Notes: generated by a model not told the origin, from the sequence alone. Counted from the stretch's first letter, positions 33,526 through 45,566 are shown. The stretch is 64,000 bases of DNA from Pictodentalium vernedei (GCA_031216915.1 CM062290.1:169341453-169405452); one strand, 5' to 3'. A program made the numbers and translations.

Positions 33526-35015
33526 ACTATTCAAAAAAAAGTAGGGTATATCCAAACTGATGTTGATATTTTCGGAAAATGGTATTGGATACGCGTGATT
33601 GGACACATCGATATGTTACCAAGTTTAGTGTGAATCGTGAATATCAACGGCCCACGAAAACTTCGTGCGGGTTTTTCGCACGAGGTCCGCGTTAATGTCT
33701 GTGGGGTACGTTTTGAAATTTTCATTTGTACTGGACGGGCTTTTTCGGAGGTATCATCGTTTTTTTTTTGGCATGAACTCGATCATCAATAGTTTCTGGT
33801 CGAAACTAAACTTTTGAGGTATGCGAAGACTGACACGTGACGAACGTTTATGTGCCGTCGGCATGTTGGAAACTGGCAACAGACAGACTGCAGTGGCTCA
33901 AATTCACAACGTTACTCAATCGGCGATTAACAGGTTGTGATCAGGCTACCGTCAGACAGGCAATGTTGATTGCAGACGTCGGTCAGGTTGTCCAAGGGTG
34001 ACAACTGCTTACCAGGATTGTTTCATCCGAACCACAACATTACGTAACCGCTATCAAAGTGCCTCAGAAATTGGACAGCAGCTAGTGACAGATGTGCGAG
34101 TCAGTGGTCAGACTATCCGAAATCGCCTACACAGCTGGAATTTGTACGCTCGACGACCTCGAATAATTCCACGGTTGACTGAACGTCACATCGCAGCAAG
34201 GCGTAATTGGTGTGGAGCACGACAACGCTGGGTCAATCGTCGGTAAAGCAACGTCATGTTTTCCGATGAATCGAGGTTCGTTCTCGACTTCCACAACAGG
34301 GGAAACAGAGTGTGGCGGCGGCGGCGGTGGAACGAACGATTCCATGACGTAACCGTTAGGCAGCACAATCGTTTGGTGGTGGATCGGTTATGGTGTGGGG
34401 AGGCATAACCATGACAAGCAGAACAGCATTACATGTCATCCAAGGGCGTGTCACAGGGCAGTACCACCAATTGCGCGACATCACGGCCGTCGATTCATTT
34501 TCCAAGATGACAATGCAAGAGCACTTGACCCATGTCGCTACAGAGTTCCTCCAGGAGCAGAACATCACTACACAGCCTTGGCCAGCACCATGTTCAGACC
34601 TTTCATCAATCGAGCACGTCTGGGGTATGCTTGGCAGGCGCCTACGGCAACGCCAACAGCCCCTCTACCAATGTCCAGGAACTCGCCGCTGCACTGCAGG
34701 AAGAATGGAATAACATCAGTCAAGCTGATATTGGACGTTTAGTGGGGAATGTGCCACGTCGCTTGTGTCGCGAACCAAGGAGGATTTACAAGGTATTGAG
34801 GTATTGGACTGAATGTGGTAAATTTTCTGACTAACCGTCCATGTCTTCTATAGCTCAGTGAGTGGAATGTGTGCTTGTCAGACACCCAACTGTCGCTGAA
34901 ATCATTCACCAGATGTCACAGTGCAATGCCTCGACTGTCTTTTTGATAAAAATATAAATATATTTCTTCACATATCTTACTTTTCATCAAATATCCCCTA
35001 CTTTTTTTTTAATAG
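33526..35015 (+). mobile_element. Tc1-like transposon (1.49 kb), decayed
   Basis: The termini ctattcaaaaaaaagtaggg and its inverse (cccctacttttttttttaatag) are flanked by TA at 33524-33525 and 35016-35017, the Tc1/mariner target duplication. The length and single transposase frame fit a full-length Tc1-like element. Immediately to the right is the right half of a family A MITE. Confidence 0.88.
33821..34834 (+). pseudogene. Tc1-like transposase pseudogene
   Basis: Starts with MRRLTRDERLCAVGMLETGN and shows a helix-turn-helix-type N-terminal region (about residues 1-110), then DDE-domain signatures: FSDESRF (first Asp, near 34262), MVWGGI-type strand near 34390, FQDDNARA (second Asp, near 34500), and PCSDLSSIEHVWGMLGRRL (final acidic residue near 34607). 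Total span of about 338 codons is normal for Tc1. It is broken: in-frame TGA near 33938 and TAA near 34244, then at least two frameshifts around 34390-34600. It cannot make transposase. Confidence 0.88.
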
Positions 35016-35017
35016 TA

Positions 35018-35200
35018 TATTTTTTCATTTTTTGCTTCAAAGCCATAGCTTATGACCCCTCACTGGAACGAGCTCGTTCCAATGAGGGGTCATAAGCTAT
35101 GTTTTCGAGACGAAAAATAAAAAAAACATAATGTAAATTGAATGGTGATTTTTGCGGATAACTCTGATTTCTTTTGACCGTTACATTTGTAAAGTTTTAA
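35018..35200 (+). mobile_element. TTAA MITE family A, copy A11 (left part missing)
   Basis: Begins inside the palindrome right after the Tc1 target TA and runs through GACCCCTCACTGGAACGAGCTCG to a worn right end (gaccgttacatttgtaaag, TTAA). The left end is not found on the other side of the Tc1 element. Confidence 0.75.
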
Positions 35201-35269
35201 CTAATTACCTGCAATTATATAAGCTTAGCGAGCTCGCTGTGACGCAGAGTCATAAGCGATGGTCTGTGA

Positions 35270-38200
35270 AAATGAAAGTGTCAATGACACTGTAGCTTAA
35301 CTTGTCTGTGTGTTGTGTTTGATGAAAATGATAATGTTCAATGTTTATGAAAGGATTATGAAATAAGACAAGAATTGTGACAATTGGGCATATGTTAATT
35401 TCTGTTCCCTGTATGCTGTGTCTTTAATAAAAATAATATGAGGTGCACACTGTACTAAAGGGCGGAGGGGTGGGTTAATATGACCTCACAGTTAATGTAT
35501 GTGGCCCTCACACTTAACGTTTGTCAACGAAAGTTACCAAGTTACAGTGAAATTATTCCAAAACGAGTCATCCTATGCAGTTACATTGAAATCCTTTCAT
35601 AAATATGGCCTGTAGACTGTGCTAAAGCCTGTGTGGCCATGACGGTTGACCGATTACTACTAAAAGAGCACGTCCTCATCTCGACATTATCCTTAGTCAT
35701 TCTACTAAGTTACAATGAAATCCCTTCACAAATACGACCTGTAGTCTGTACTAACGTTTTTCGGGTTTCGAGCTCGGGAAGCCATCATGGTTGAATGATC
35801 GCGACCAAACGGGGATGTTGTCATCTGGGCATCATCTGGAGTGATCCTAAGAAGTTACAATGAAATCCCTGCATAAATATGACCTGTAGACTGTGCTCAA
35901 GGTTTTCAGGTTTCGGGCCCCTGAAGCCGTCACAGTTGACCAATCACGACCAAAAGGGGATGTCTTCATCTAGGCATTATATGGAGTCAACCCAACAAGT
36001 CACAATGAAATCCTTACATATATACGACCTATAGACTATGCTAAAGGTTTTGGGGTTTTGGGCTCGGGCAGCCATCAAGGCTGAATGATTGCGACCAAAA
36101 GGAGACTAAACATCGTTTGGAGAAATCTTACCAAGCTATAATGAAATCCCTTCATAATATGACCTGCAAACTGTGCTAAAGGTTTTCGGGCTTCGGGCCC
36201 CTGTAGCAGTCGCAGTTGCCCAATCGTGTCCAAAAGGGGACGTTCTCATCTAGACATTATATGAAGTCAATCTACCAAGTTACAATGAAATCCCTTCATA
36301 AATATGATCTGTAGACTGCGCTAAAGGTTTTCGGGCTTCGGGCTCGGGCAGTCATCATGGTTGAATGATCGGAACCAAAAGGGAAATTCTGAGCTGGGCA
36401 TCATCTGGAGTGATCCTACGAAGTTACAATGAAATCCCTTCATACATATGATCTGTAGACTGTGCTCAAGGTTTTCGGGCTTCGGGCACCTGTAGCCATC
36501 ACAGTTGGCCAATCACGACCAAAAGGGGATGCCATCATCTAGGCATTATATGGAGTCAACCTAACAAGTTACAATGAAATCCTTCCATAAATACGACCTA
36601 TAGACTATGCTAAAGTTTTTTGGGCTCGGGCAGCCATCAAGGCTGAAAGACCGCGACCAAAAGGGAACGTTCTCATCTAGACATTATTTGGAGTCATCCT
36701 ACCAAGTTACAATGAAATCCCTTCATAAATTTGACCTGTAGACTGTGCTAAAGGTTTTCGGGCTTTGAGCCCCCGTAGCCGTCACAGTTGCCCAATCACG
36801 TCCAAAAGGGGACGTTCTCATCTAGACATTATATGAAGTCAACCTACCCGGTTACAATGAAAACCCTTCATAAATATGACCTGTAGACTGTGATAAATGT
36901 TTTCGGGCTTCGGGCTCGGGTAGCCATCATGGTTGAATGTCGCAACCAAAAGGGGCATTCCCATCTGGGCATCATCTGGAGTCACAATGAAATCCCTTCA
37001 TAAATATGTCCAGCAGACTGTGCTCAAGGTTTCGGGCTTTGGGCCCCTGTAGCCGTCACAGTTGACCAATCACGACCAAAAGGGGATGTCATCATCTAGG
37101 CGTTATATGGAGTCAACCTAACAAGTTACAATGAAATTCTTCCATAAATACGACCTGTAGACTATGCTAAAAGTTTTTGGGCGCGAGCAGCCATAAAGGC
37201 TAAATGATCGCAACCAAAAGGGGGCGTTCTCATCTAGACATTATTTGGAGTCATCCTTCCAAGCTACAATAAAATCCCTTCATAAATATGACCTGTAGAC
37301 TGTGCCAAAGGTTTTCGGGCCCCTGTAGCCATCACAGTTGCCCAATCGTGTCCAAAAGGGGACATTCTCATCTAGACATTATATGAAGTCAACCAACCAA
37401 GTCACAATGGAATCCCTTCATAAATATGACCTGTAGACTGTGCTAAAGGTTTTCGGGCTTCGAGCTCGGGCAGCCATCATGGTTGAATGATCGCAACCTA
37501 AAGGTGATTTCTCAACTGGGCATCATCTGGAGTGATCCTACGAAGTAACAACGAAATCCCTTCATAAATATGACCTGTATACTGTACTCAAGGTTTTCGG
37601 GCTTCGGGCACCTGTAGCCGTCACAGTTGACCAATCACAACTAAAAGGGGATGGCATCGTCTAAGCATTGTATGGAGTCAACCTAACAAGTTACAATGAA
37701 ATCCTTACATAAATACGACCTATAGACTATGCTGAAGGTTTTTGGGCTCGGGCCGCCATCAAGGCTGAATGATAGCGACCAAAAGGGGACATTCTCATCT
37801 AGACATTATTTGGAGTCATTCTACCAAGTTACAATAAAATCTCTTCATAAATATGACCTGTAGTTTGTGCTAAAGGTTTTCGGGCTTCGGGCCCCTGTAG
37901 CCGTCACAGTTGCCCAATCACGTCCAAAAGGGGACGTTCTCATCTACACATTATATGAAGTCAACGTACCAAGTTACAATAAAATCCCTCCATAAATATG
38001 ACCTGTAGACTGTGCTAGAGGTTTTCGGGCTCGGGCAGTCGTCAGGGTTGACATATCGCGACCAAATGGGGAAGTCCTCATCTAGAGATCATCCGGAGTC
38101 GTTCTACCAAGTTACAATGAAATCCCTCCATATTAAATATGACCTGCAGGCTGTGCTAAAGGGTTTGGGGTTTCGGGCTTGGTCAGCCAGCACGGTTGAC

Positions 38201-38603
38201 AGATCATAGCCAAAAGGTTTCTGGCCCCTGTAGCCGTCACAGTTGCCCAGTCGTGTCCAAAAGGGGACATTTTCATCTAGGCATTATACAGAGGCATCCT
38301 ACCAAGTTACAATGAAACCCCTTCATAAATACGGCCTGTAGACTGTGCTAATGGTTTTCGGGTTTTGGGCTCCGACAGTCATACCGGTTAACCAATCGCG
38401 ACCAAAAGGAAACGTTCTCATCTAGATAGGACCCCAAACCTGCAGATGAAATGTCGTGACGATCAGACAAGAACTACGGGGTGTAGCCTGTGCTAAAGGA
38501 AAATGTGAACAGACTCACAAACTCGCAGACTTGCAGACTCACAGACTTCCGCACGCGTGATGGCAATAGATTATCTTGACTTTGTCAAGTTAAGCTAAAA
38601 ATG
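35270..38603 (+). mobile_element. Pearl/HINE-like (non-autonomous Helentron-type) element 2
   Basis: Same 5' end as element 1 (aatgaaagtgtcaatgacac, gtagcttaacttg) and same 3' stem-loop (atcttgac-TTT-gtcaagttaagct). The core is about 20 tandem monomers of roughly 135-150 bp, each with cataaatatgacctgtagac, gtgctaaaggttttcgggc and aagttacaatgaaatccc. A cagactcacagactt simple repeat (about 38510-38555) replaces the ACGT microsatellite. No ORF with a motif. Confidence 0.75.
35783..38050 (+). repeat. Four-monomer higher-order repeat
   Basis: Monomers alternate between two types (ctcgggcagccatc and gcccctgtagccgtcacagt), each with two subtypes. The subtype word catcatggttgaatg recurs at 35783, 36353, 36925 and 37475 and ctaggcattatatggagtc near 35975, 36540, 37097 and (variant) 37672, giving a period of about 550-575 bp, four monomers, four times. 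Confidence 0.75.
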
Positions 38604-39671
38604 AAATATCTTAGTTATTTATATTTAATATGTATATATATATTTAAATATTGAAACTTTCATCTCCAAATTGTTTCCAGAGAAGGGCTGAAGTGAAAAA
38701 TAAGTTTTCAAGTCGATTATCCACGAACGGGTTAACAAAAGAGTCTGGCATATATGGGTCACAGATCTTGCGTCACCATCAATCCACTCACTTTATGTTC
38801 GTGGACTAAAAATAAAAATGCGCACCTCTGATACTGTCAAGTACACGTGTACAGAAAATATTCAAAAATTTTAAAGGCTTGCGTGTGATCTAAGTCTGTT
38901 TTGTTTCGTCTCCAAGTAGTGAGTGTCGTGTGTATGAATCAACCGTCACTTTATTCGTTCAAGATTGAATCTTTCGCAGCGTAAAAAAGTTTAAATTAAA
39001 TAATTGATTTCATTTGAATGAAATCTGGGGAGCGACGATCACCTGCATTCAATTTATGTCAACACCTACTGATAAACTTCCAAATGTATTATATGTATTT
39101 TAGCTGTCGTTATGACAATTTGTCGCAGTGCGACAAATACCTTCGAAAATTCCGTCCTACCTCACGCTCGACTCGCTGACCAAGTATGCGTAAATAAATA
39201 TTCTCCGGCGGGTAAACTTTTCGGGAGAAGTTATTAATCGGAGAAGATAATTTATGTGAGCGAATAGTTCTGTTTCTGTTCAACTATACTTTGAAAGTGT
39301 GATTCTCAACAGATGTGAAACTGGTTTTTTTAACAACAAATCAAAATAAATTATTAAAAAGCGACACTGAACTTCCGAGGCCATACACAGCTGACCACTT
39401 TAACACTTGACTAAACAAATCATTCCAATCATGCTTTACTTTACATCTTTCATGAAATGAGTTTATTCATAAAAAACAGTCTGCCACGTAACGGTCGCGG
39501 GGCAGGGGTTGGGGGGGGGGGGGGGGATTTCAACCTCCTCATTTTTTTGACAACCAATGTTCAAAATGTTTAAATATAGTAAAGGAATGGGTAACGACAA
39601 CGCTCATATTATTGTGCTATTGCTTATGAATATGCACACTTGAATGCTTGTTATTCCATTTGTCACCATTT
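38604..39671. other. Intergenic, no gene recognised
   Basis: A short hairpin, atttgtcgcagtgcgacaaat, lies near 39117-39138, and a G-run near 39510-39527. No coding signal. Confidence 0.4.
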
Positions 39672-39923
39672 TTAACCCTTTACCTTGACGGCCAAAACCG
39701 AACAGTGCTATTCACAAAATTCGCCATTTAGTTTTCATTATTTTTTTTTCATTTTTTGTCTCAAAAACATAGGTGATGACCCCTCTTTGGAACGAGCTCG
39801 TCGAGCTCGTTCCAAAGAGGGGTCATAACCTTTGTTTTTTGAGACAAAAAACGAAAAAAATTAGTTATTCAAGAATTTTGTTTGTAAGTGTCGTCTGCTT
39901 TTCATGTTAGGTAAAGGGTAAAA
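39672..39923 (-). mobile_element. TTAA MITE family A, copy A12
   Basis: Left TTAA intact, right one mutated (GGGTAAAA). Palindrome core CTTTGGAACGAGCTCG pairs fully with CGAGCTCGTTCCAAAG, a paired variant of the usual CGTTGG/CCAACG. Confidence 0.87.
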
Positions 39924-41094
39924 ACAAAAGAACGAACTTTACGAATCAACGACTATCCAAGTCAGTATCTATTGTGGAGTAGTGACTGTTCTAATAACTT
40001 GGCAGGGTCAGGGGCGTAAATTCTGGGTGTGCGGGGGTGTTACACCCCCAATAAATAAATATTGAGCTCGCCGTTCGCAGGGTGGTGTTTGGGTAGGTTC
40101 ACACAACAGGGCAATCAACCGCCCCACGAACAGGCATTACAGTTTTAAGATGTGGGAATAATGCGCTGTGTAAGTGTTAATAATTCATGCCACCAGGGGA
40201 ACCCAGATTCACATTTCAGCCCCCTACCTTCTTGAAAATTCGTTCTTTGGTCTCAGGCACGGGCATTCCGTTCTGTCCAATAGTTTTCTGGAAGCAGCCG
40301 AGTTTTTAAAACACGTACATACATTCATTTGAAACGAAAAGAGTAAACATTTTTAACATTTCTAGCCTGAAGCATTTTTCTGTACATTGTTCGTTGACTT
40401 GAGCCTAGAATGTCTTACAGTACGTTGTTGACCCTGGGCTGATGAAGAGGATATACCACCTCCAGGAAGCGTTTCGAACGGTAAAAGGGGGTGGAGACAC
40501 CCACGCACTGATATATAGTAACCTATTTTAACACCTTCCGTCGAGTTCATCATTATCTAAAAGCCAAGGAAATGCCATTTCTATGGATCCATTATTCAAA
40601 TGTTCTCTCACTGGGCCGAAATATGGTAGTTCCCATGTGTCAGCTGCGCCTTCCATCCACACACTTTCACGGAACTTCCGTCGCCTCATCCGGCGAAAGT
40701 CATATTATAGTCAACACCGCAGAAAACTTGACAATTGTCTTAAGTATATTGTTTCTTTACCGAAGACCACTAGCGCCGAGGGCGAGGGGTGGGGTTATGG
40801 GAGCAACTGCCTCGGGATTGTTGGTGTTTTAAAAATGTGTAGTTTTACCTATCGATACGTATAAGCTGAAAGTCATTAAGGCTTTTGATGTCGGTCCCGA
40901 CACTGGTGGAGGTGGAAAGAGTACGTAGTTGCATTACTGATCAGGTTCCATTCATATAAAAACACGTGTTCCAGTTTGTTTGTTTTCCTCCCCTGGTCTT
41001 TACTGGATCGTGGTAGTCATGACTATCCTTGGAGAAAAATGCACCATACACACAGAAATACAGGTAATACATTACCCAAATTGTTAGGAAATAA
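39924..41094. other. Intergenic, no gene recognised
   Basis: A CAGGGGCGTAAATTCTGGG word at 40010 resembles a hAT-type terminus without a visible partner. ORFs of 86-93 codons at 40572-40864 lack motifs. Confidence 0.35.
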
Positions 41095-41277
41095 TTGAGA
41101 ATATTGTAAGGAAAATGCAAGAATTCAAAATTTGTTTTATTACAGATTATCGGAGAGTGCCCACAGGCGTAAACAAATACATATGAATAAAAAGTTATTT
41201 GCGTTTGTTTGAATATGAAACCTGAGTAAGAAAAATGTTGGCGCACTGATAGTCGCTTCCAGTACTCAATCAGTTAA
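41095..41277 (+). mobile_element. TTAA MITE family D, copy D5 (right part)
   Basis: Has the core word ttatcggagagtgccc and the right end ccagtactcaatcag-TTAA, but no left end. Its right TTAA is also the left TTAA of A13. Confidence 0.55.
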
Positions 41278-41527
41278 CTCTTTACCTAACATGAAAAGCA
41301 GACGACACTTGCTACAAAAATTCTTGAATAACTAATTTTTTTTTCATTTTATGTCTCAAAAACATAGGTTATGACCCCTCGTTGGAACGAGTTCGACGAC
41401 CTCGTTCCAACGAGGGGTCATAACCTGTGTTTTTGAGACATAAAAATGAAAGAATAATTAAAAGTAATTGGCGATTTTTGAGAATCGCGCTGGCCGGTTT
41501 TGACCGTTAGGTTGGGTAAAGGGTTAA
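41274..41527 (+). mobile_element. TTAA MITE family A, copy A13
   Basis: Complete; ends CTCTTTACC / GGTAAAGGG, palindrome CGTTGG / CCAACG with few mismatches. Abuts D5 through a shared TTAA. Confidence 0.9.
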
Positions 41528-41969
41528 AAGAGGAGAGTTTGATAGATAGTCTTCACACCATGTTGGTCGAATTTCCGCACAAAAGGCGGAATTATTAAAG
41601 AGAAGATACTAAGCTGTTAGTTGTTGTTTATTGTAAAACGATTTTCACGTGAAGTGTGATAAAAACAAATAGCTTATTACTTGAATTATAAAAAGATTTG
41701 TATGAATGGGAAAATTCGAAAGTCTCTATAGGATTATTTGCGATATACATATTGGAGCTTTGTGCTTTCGCCGTATCATTAAGGTCAAAAACCCAATGCA
41801 AACTGAAATGCTAAAACACACCAATGGTGTGGAAGAAAGCGCTGATTGTATTTGAACTAAAATAGTAGGCCTATAAATTTTAGAAGAAATAGTAGTTGAA
41901 TGGACGTCATTCATAACACTATAACCCTCTACGCACTGATATGGAAATACCAAGCGTACCTTTTCCCCT
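41528..41969. other. Intergenic, no gene recognised
   Basis: No features seen. Confidence 0.35.
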
Positions 41970-41977
41970 CATGCAAC

Positions 41978-42691
41978 CAGTGGTGGCGCCAAGGAGGGGT
42001 CGGGGGGGGGGTACATACCCCCCCCCCTCCGTCGGAGAGGTCCAGCCCCCCGTCGGAGATTTTTAGTCAGTCCGTCAGAGAGTTTCGTAAACCCGACTTC
42101 ACGAGAAATTTCCGACAATCGAATGTAGATATCTCGTCTTGTCAGTCTCGAACCCGTGCAGCACTGGAACTTTGATAGAGAATAGTGATTCTAACGAAAT
42201 TCCTTAATGTCGTTCGTCAAACTGGCTTTATAGATGAAATTTTTCCCGACCTTATTATAATATGTTTACTTTAACCCTTTACCTAAGGTAACGGTCAAAA
42301 CCGACCAGCGCTATTCTCAAAAATCGCCAATTAATTTTCATTATTTTTTTCATTTTTTGTCTCAAAAACATAGGTTATGACCTCTCGTTGGAACGAGCTC
42401 GTCGAGCTCGTTCCAACGAGGGGTCATAACCTATGTTTTTGAGACAAAAAATGAAAAAAAATAGTTATTCAAGAATTATTTTTGCAAGTGTCGTCTGCTT
42501 TTCAGGTTAGGTGAAGGGTTAAATAATCAACAAACATACTCAATTTGATTCAATTTTGGTTCTCCAATTTACCAATTTTCATTCATTTTCCTTCGTTTTG
42601 GAGGTCAAATGTTATAGCCCCCCTGTCGGAGAGGTCAGCCCCCCAACCCCCCCCCCCCCCCCATGTCGAGAAATCCATGGCGACACCCCTG
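41978..42691. mobile_element. hAT-type MITE with nested family A MITE
   Basis: The termini CAGTGGTGGCGCCAAGG and CCATGGCGACACCCCTG are inverted. The flanks CATGCAAC (41970-41977) and CATTCAAC (42692-42699) match at 7 of 8. The interior has G and C runs, gtcggagaggtc at both ends (42033 and 42625), and copy A14. Confidence 0.78.
42271..42522 (-). mobile_element. TTAA MITE family A, copy A14
   Basis: Complete, reverse orientation, TTAA on both sides, near-perfect palindrome (one arm CTCTCGTTGG, the other CCAACGAGGGG). Nested in the hAT-type MITE at 41978-42691. Confidence 0.9.
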
Positions 42692-42870
42692 CATTCAACG
42701 AGGAATTTAACTAAGCACAATCAGAGAAATCCGCGCCAAATTTGGTTCCAAGTAGAATCAAAACCCATCGGAGAACCAAAACAAATGAGTCTTCAAGTAA
42801 TCTGGAACCAGGCAATTCCACATAGATTTGCCTGTTGAGTTTACATGAAAAAATGCCGTTGTCGCACAAC

Positions 42871-43362
42871 TTAACCCTTTGCCTAACACATCATGCGCAT
42901 CCACCCTCGAAATTTACATATTAACCCTTTACATGAAAAGCAGACGACACTTGCAAAAAAAAATCTTGAATAACTAATTTTTTTCATTTTTTGTCTCAAA
43001 AACATAGGTTATGACCCCTCATTGGAACGCGCTCGACGAGCTCGTTCCAATGAGGGGTCATAACCTATGTTTTTGAGACAAAAAAATGAAAAAATAATGA
43101 AAATTATTTGGCGATTTTTGAGAATAGCGCTGGCCGGTTTTTGCCGTTACGTTGGGTAAAGGGTTAAGTGAATACTGAAATATATAATTGTTTTTCAGAA
43201 AATATCAGCATCAACAAAACCTTGTCATGTGCCATCTCATTCGAACGAGCTCGCTCCAGTAAGGGGATCACATGGTACGGTTTTGAAATGTTTTGAAAAA
43301 TGTTAAAAAGCAATATTCAAAATAATAAAGTTTGATATCGCTTGCGTTGGGTAAAGGGTTAA
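42871..43362 (+). mobile_element. TTAA MITE family B, copy B2, interrupted by A15
   Basis: Starts TTAACCCTTTGCC and ends GGTAAAGGGTTAA. Its left arm is cut at aatttacata by a complete family A element; the rest (aacaaaaccttgtcatgtg, GAACGAGCTCG, aataataaagtttgatatcg) continues after it. Confidence 0.8.
42921..43167 (+). mobile_element. TTAA MITE family A, copy A15 (nested in B2)
   Basis: Intact, with TTAA on both sides and paired CATTGG / CCAATG in the palindrome. A piggyBac-type element inserted into another. Confidence 0.9.
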
Positions 43363-43450
43363 CGCATGCGTGATTCAACAACTGAAAACGTGTTTCTGAT
43401 GTTGCTTTGTCGCCATTTCAAAACTTCAACTTGGCAAGGTTTCATTTTTC

Positions 43451-43694
43451 ACAATTTATACAACATCCAGTGGCCATGACAGTGTACAAGGTTGCAAGGC
43501 CGTCGTCAAATTCATCTGCGTAAATGTTTATGCGTCGTAAACATCGACGAAATACGTATCTTAATCACCCACCTTATCAAATTTTGATTCTGTATTCCCC
43601 ACAGGAGTGGAAATATCCTGAAAACGGAATGGTCCGGCTACATATGACATTGTACCAGCACCACATGCCCGGTTGATCGAATGTGCTCTCTGAA
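43451..43694. other. Intergenic, nothing recognised
   Basis: No features seen. Confidence 0.3.
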
Positions 43695-43951
43695 CAAGCC
43701 AGAAAATAAGCAGACTGTCATGAGGTGCAAAATGAGGTCCCAAGAGGGTGAATTTACTGATGCTACCCTGCAAAGCAGGGTAGCATCACTAAATGTATCC
43801 CCTGTGAACCTCAATCTGAATCAGGGTCTCAAAGCTAAACAGAAAGAGGTGCACAGAGGATACATGGGCCCACTGTATGGGATAGTATCACCAAATTCAC
43901 CCTCTGGGGACCTCATTCCGCAAATTTTAGACTGCGTATATTCAGGCCTGT
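43695..43951. mobile_element. Inverted-repeat element E, copy E2
   Basis: Second copy of E1: caagccagaaaataag at the left, ttcaggcctg at the right, hairpin gatgctaccctgc / gcagggtagcatc, and shared aatctgaatca-ggtctcaaa and aaacagaaagaggt words. Confidence 0.7.
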
Positions 43952-43994
43952 CTCTAACCAGCTGTAACACCCCTTCCCTCGGCTCCTGTCCTTT

Positions 43995-44135
43995 TAAGCA
44001 TATGTTTATTTGTTCATCAGGGTTTAGCGACACTTCACCAGACACGCTCTAGTCGTGTCGGACAGTTTCACGAGTGGAGAAGACCGGAGTAGCGGTAAGA
44101 ACCACCGAGCAACAACGTTGGACCATGGCTGACAA
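43995..44135 (-). mobile_element. SINE 3' fragment
   Basis: Antisense remnant of the SINE 3' half: gtcggacagtttcacgagtg, gaaccaccgagcaac. Head missing. Confidence 0.6.
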
Positions 44136-45316
44136 TTTTCATCATTGGAAGTGATTTACAGGAAAATTAGCTCCCCTTAATTTCCTAACGCTGACAGTAA
44201 ATTTAACACTAAGGACATGGTTATTTTATATAGAGATTGAAATTTCGAAATGCTATCGAATTTGCATCAAAGATGAGCGCATCTGTTTCACAAACGTCTG
44301 GTATTTTCCTACAGAGTGGTATGAAAATACAGAAACTGGTCTTGGTAAGAGGATTTTTCTAAGTTGCAATGGATGGGCACCACTGTTGTAAAATTACATA
44401 ACGGTTCTTAATGAACTTCCCCGGCAAACTCTTGGATGAATGGCACTCATGCTGTTCACTGAACCTGATCAATTGCATTTCTATTCATTTCACTCTGAAT
44501 GCAAATGTTTTATAATTGTATCGTTAGAGTGCACGAACCGTGCACGGCTGTATAAAATTATGCACCGAGTGTTGACTAGTGAACACAAGAGTAACCCTCA
44601 GTTTTGGTTAGCTTATGATTGCCTCCTCCAGATTGATCTGTTCCTCTCCCGAAGGCATCCTGTTCAAGCCCCGAAGTTAGCACCTGTATACTTCCAATAT
44701 ACAATCTCTTCCTTTTCTTTTTAAAGGACGTTTAATCCAACCTCAGTTTCCCGAAGTGCTGTGGTTAGAGCGGTGTTGGCTGCGGCCAAGCTCCAGAAAC
44801 CGCTTCGGTAGCTAGCCTTTTCGACCAGAGCATTGTGTGAGCTATTGATTAGGTCGCAGACACACTGGTCACACTTACCACATGCTGACACACACACACA
44901 CACACACACACACATAACACCTGCACTTCTTCCTTAATTTCTTACTCTTCCCGACGTCCTGAAGCGTTTCGCACGCAGTAGAGTGGTCAATTTGACAGCA
45001 TTGTGTATTATGTAGACGTGGATATGAGTTGAACTGCGTTTTTACGTTCTTATCTACTCACTATGTTTTGGCAAGAAAAGAGAGAGACGCCTTTTTGCGA
45101 TATATTTTCCCTCCAGATAGGTGTTAGGTGGTCCCAGGGGTTTTATAGCTAACTCGAACCTCATTTCTATCAAATGGAAGGCAACCAGTTACTGTTCCTT
45201 TCTCCTTGATTGCAGGTTTGGTATAACTCTTCTAGCTTATGGCATAGTGTATTCCCTCTTTACCAACGACGATTGCAAAACAAAATTTTTAAATAACTGA
45301 CAAATTTTAATTGCCC
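44136..45316. other. Intergenic, no gene recognised
   Basis: (CA)n microsatellite at about 44883-44914. A box-A-like gtggttagagcggtg at 44762 hints at a tRNA-derived fragment without a box B. Confidence 0.35.
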
Positions 45317-45566
45317 TTAACCCTTTACCCAACGTTACGGCCAAAACCGGCCAGCGCTATTCTCAAAAATCGCCAATTAGTTTTCAAAATATTTTCATTT
45401 TTTGTCTCAAAACATAGGTTATGACCCCTCGTTGGAACGAGCTCGTCGAGCTCGTTCCAACGAGGGGTCATAACCTATGTTTTTGAGACAAAAAATGAAA
45501 ACAATTAGTTATTCAAGAATGTTTTTTGCAAGTGTCGTCTGCTTTTCACATTAGGTAAAGGGTTAA
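45317..45566 (-). mobile_element. TTAA MITE family A, copy A16 (first of three in a row)
   Basis: Complete, ends CCCTTTACC / GGTAAAGGG, near-perfect palindrome. Its right TTAA (45563-45566) is at once the left TTAA of B3. Confidence 0.9.

Larger units (their letters stand above)
42720..43450. repeat. Inverted duplication G, left member
   Basis: Matches 48785-49485 in inverse orientation: gagaaccaaaacaaatgagt, gaaccaggcaatt, tgtcgcacaactt on one side of B2; acgtgtttctgatgttgctt on the other. Both members contain a family B MITE at the same place, so B predates the duplication. Confidence 0.75.

Noticed and set aside
34390-34742. Separate transposase genes in different frames
   Set aside because: These ORFs are frame-shifted pieces of one Tc1-like transposase pseudogene.
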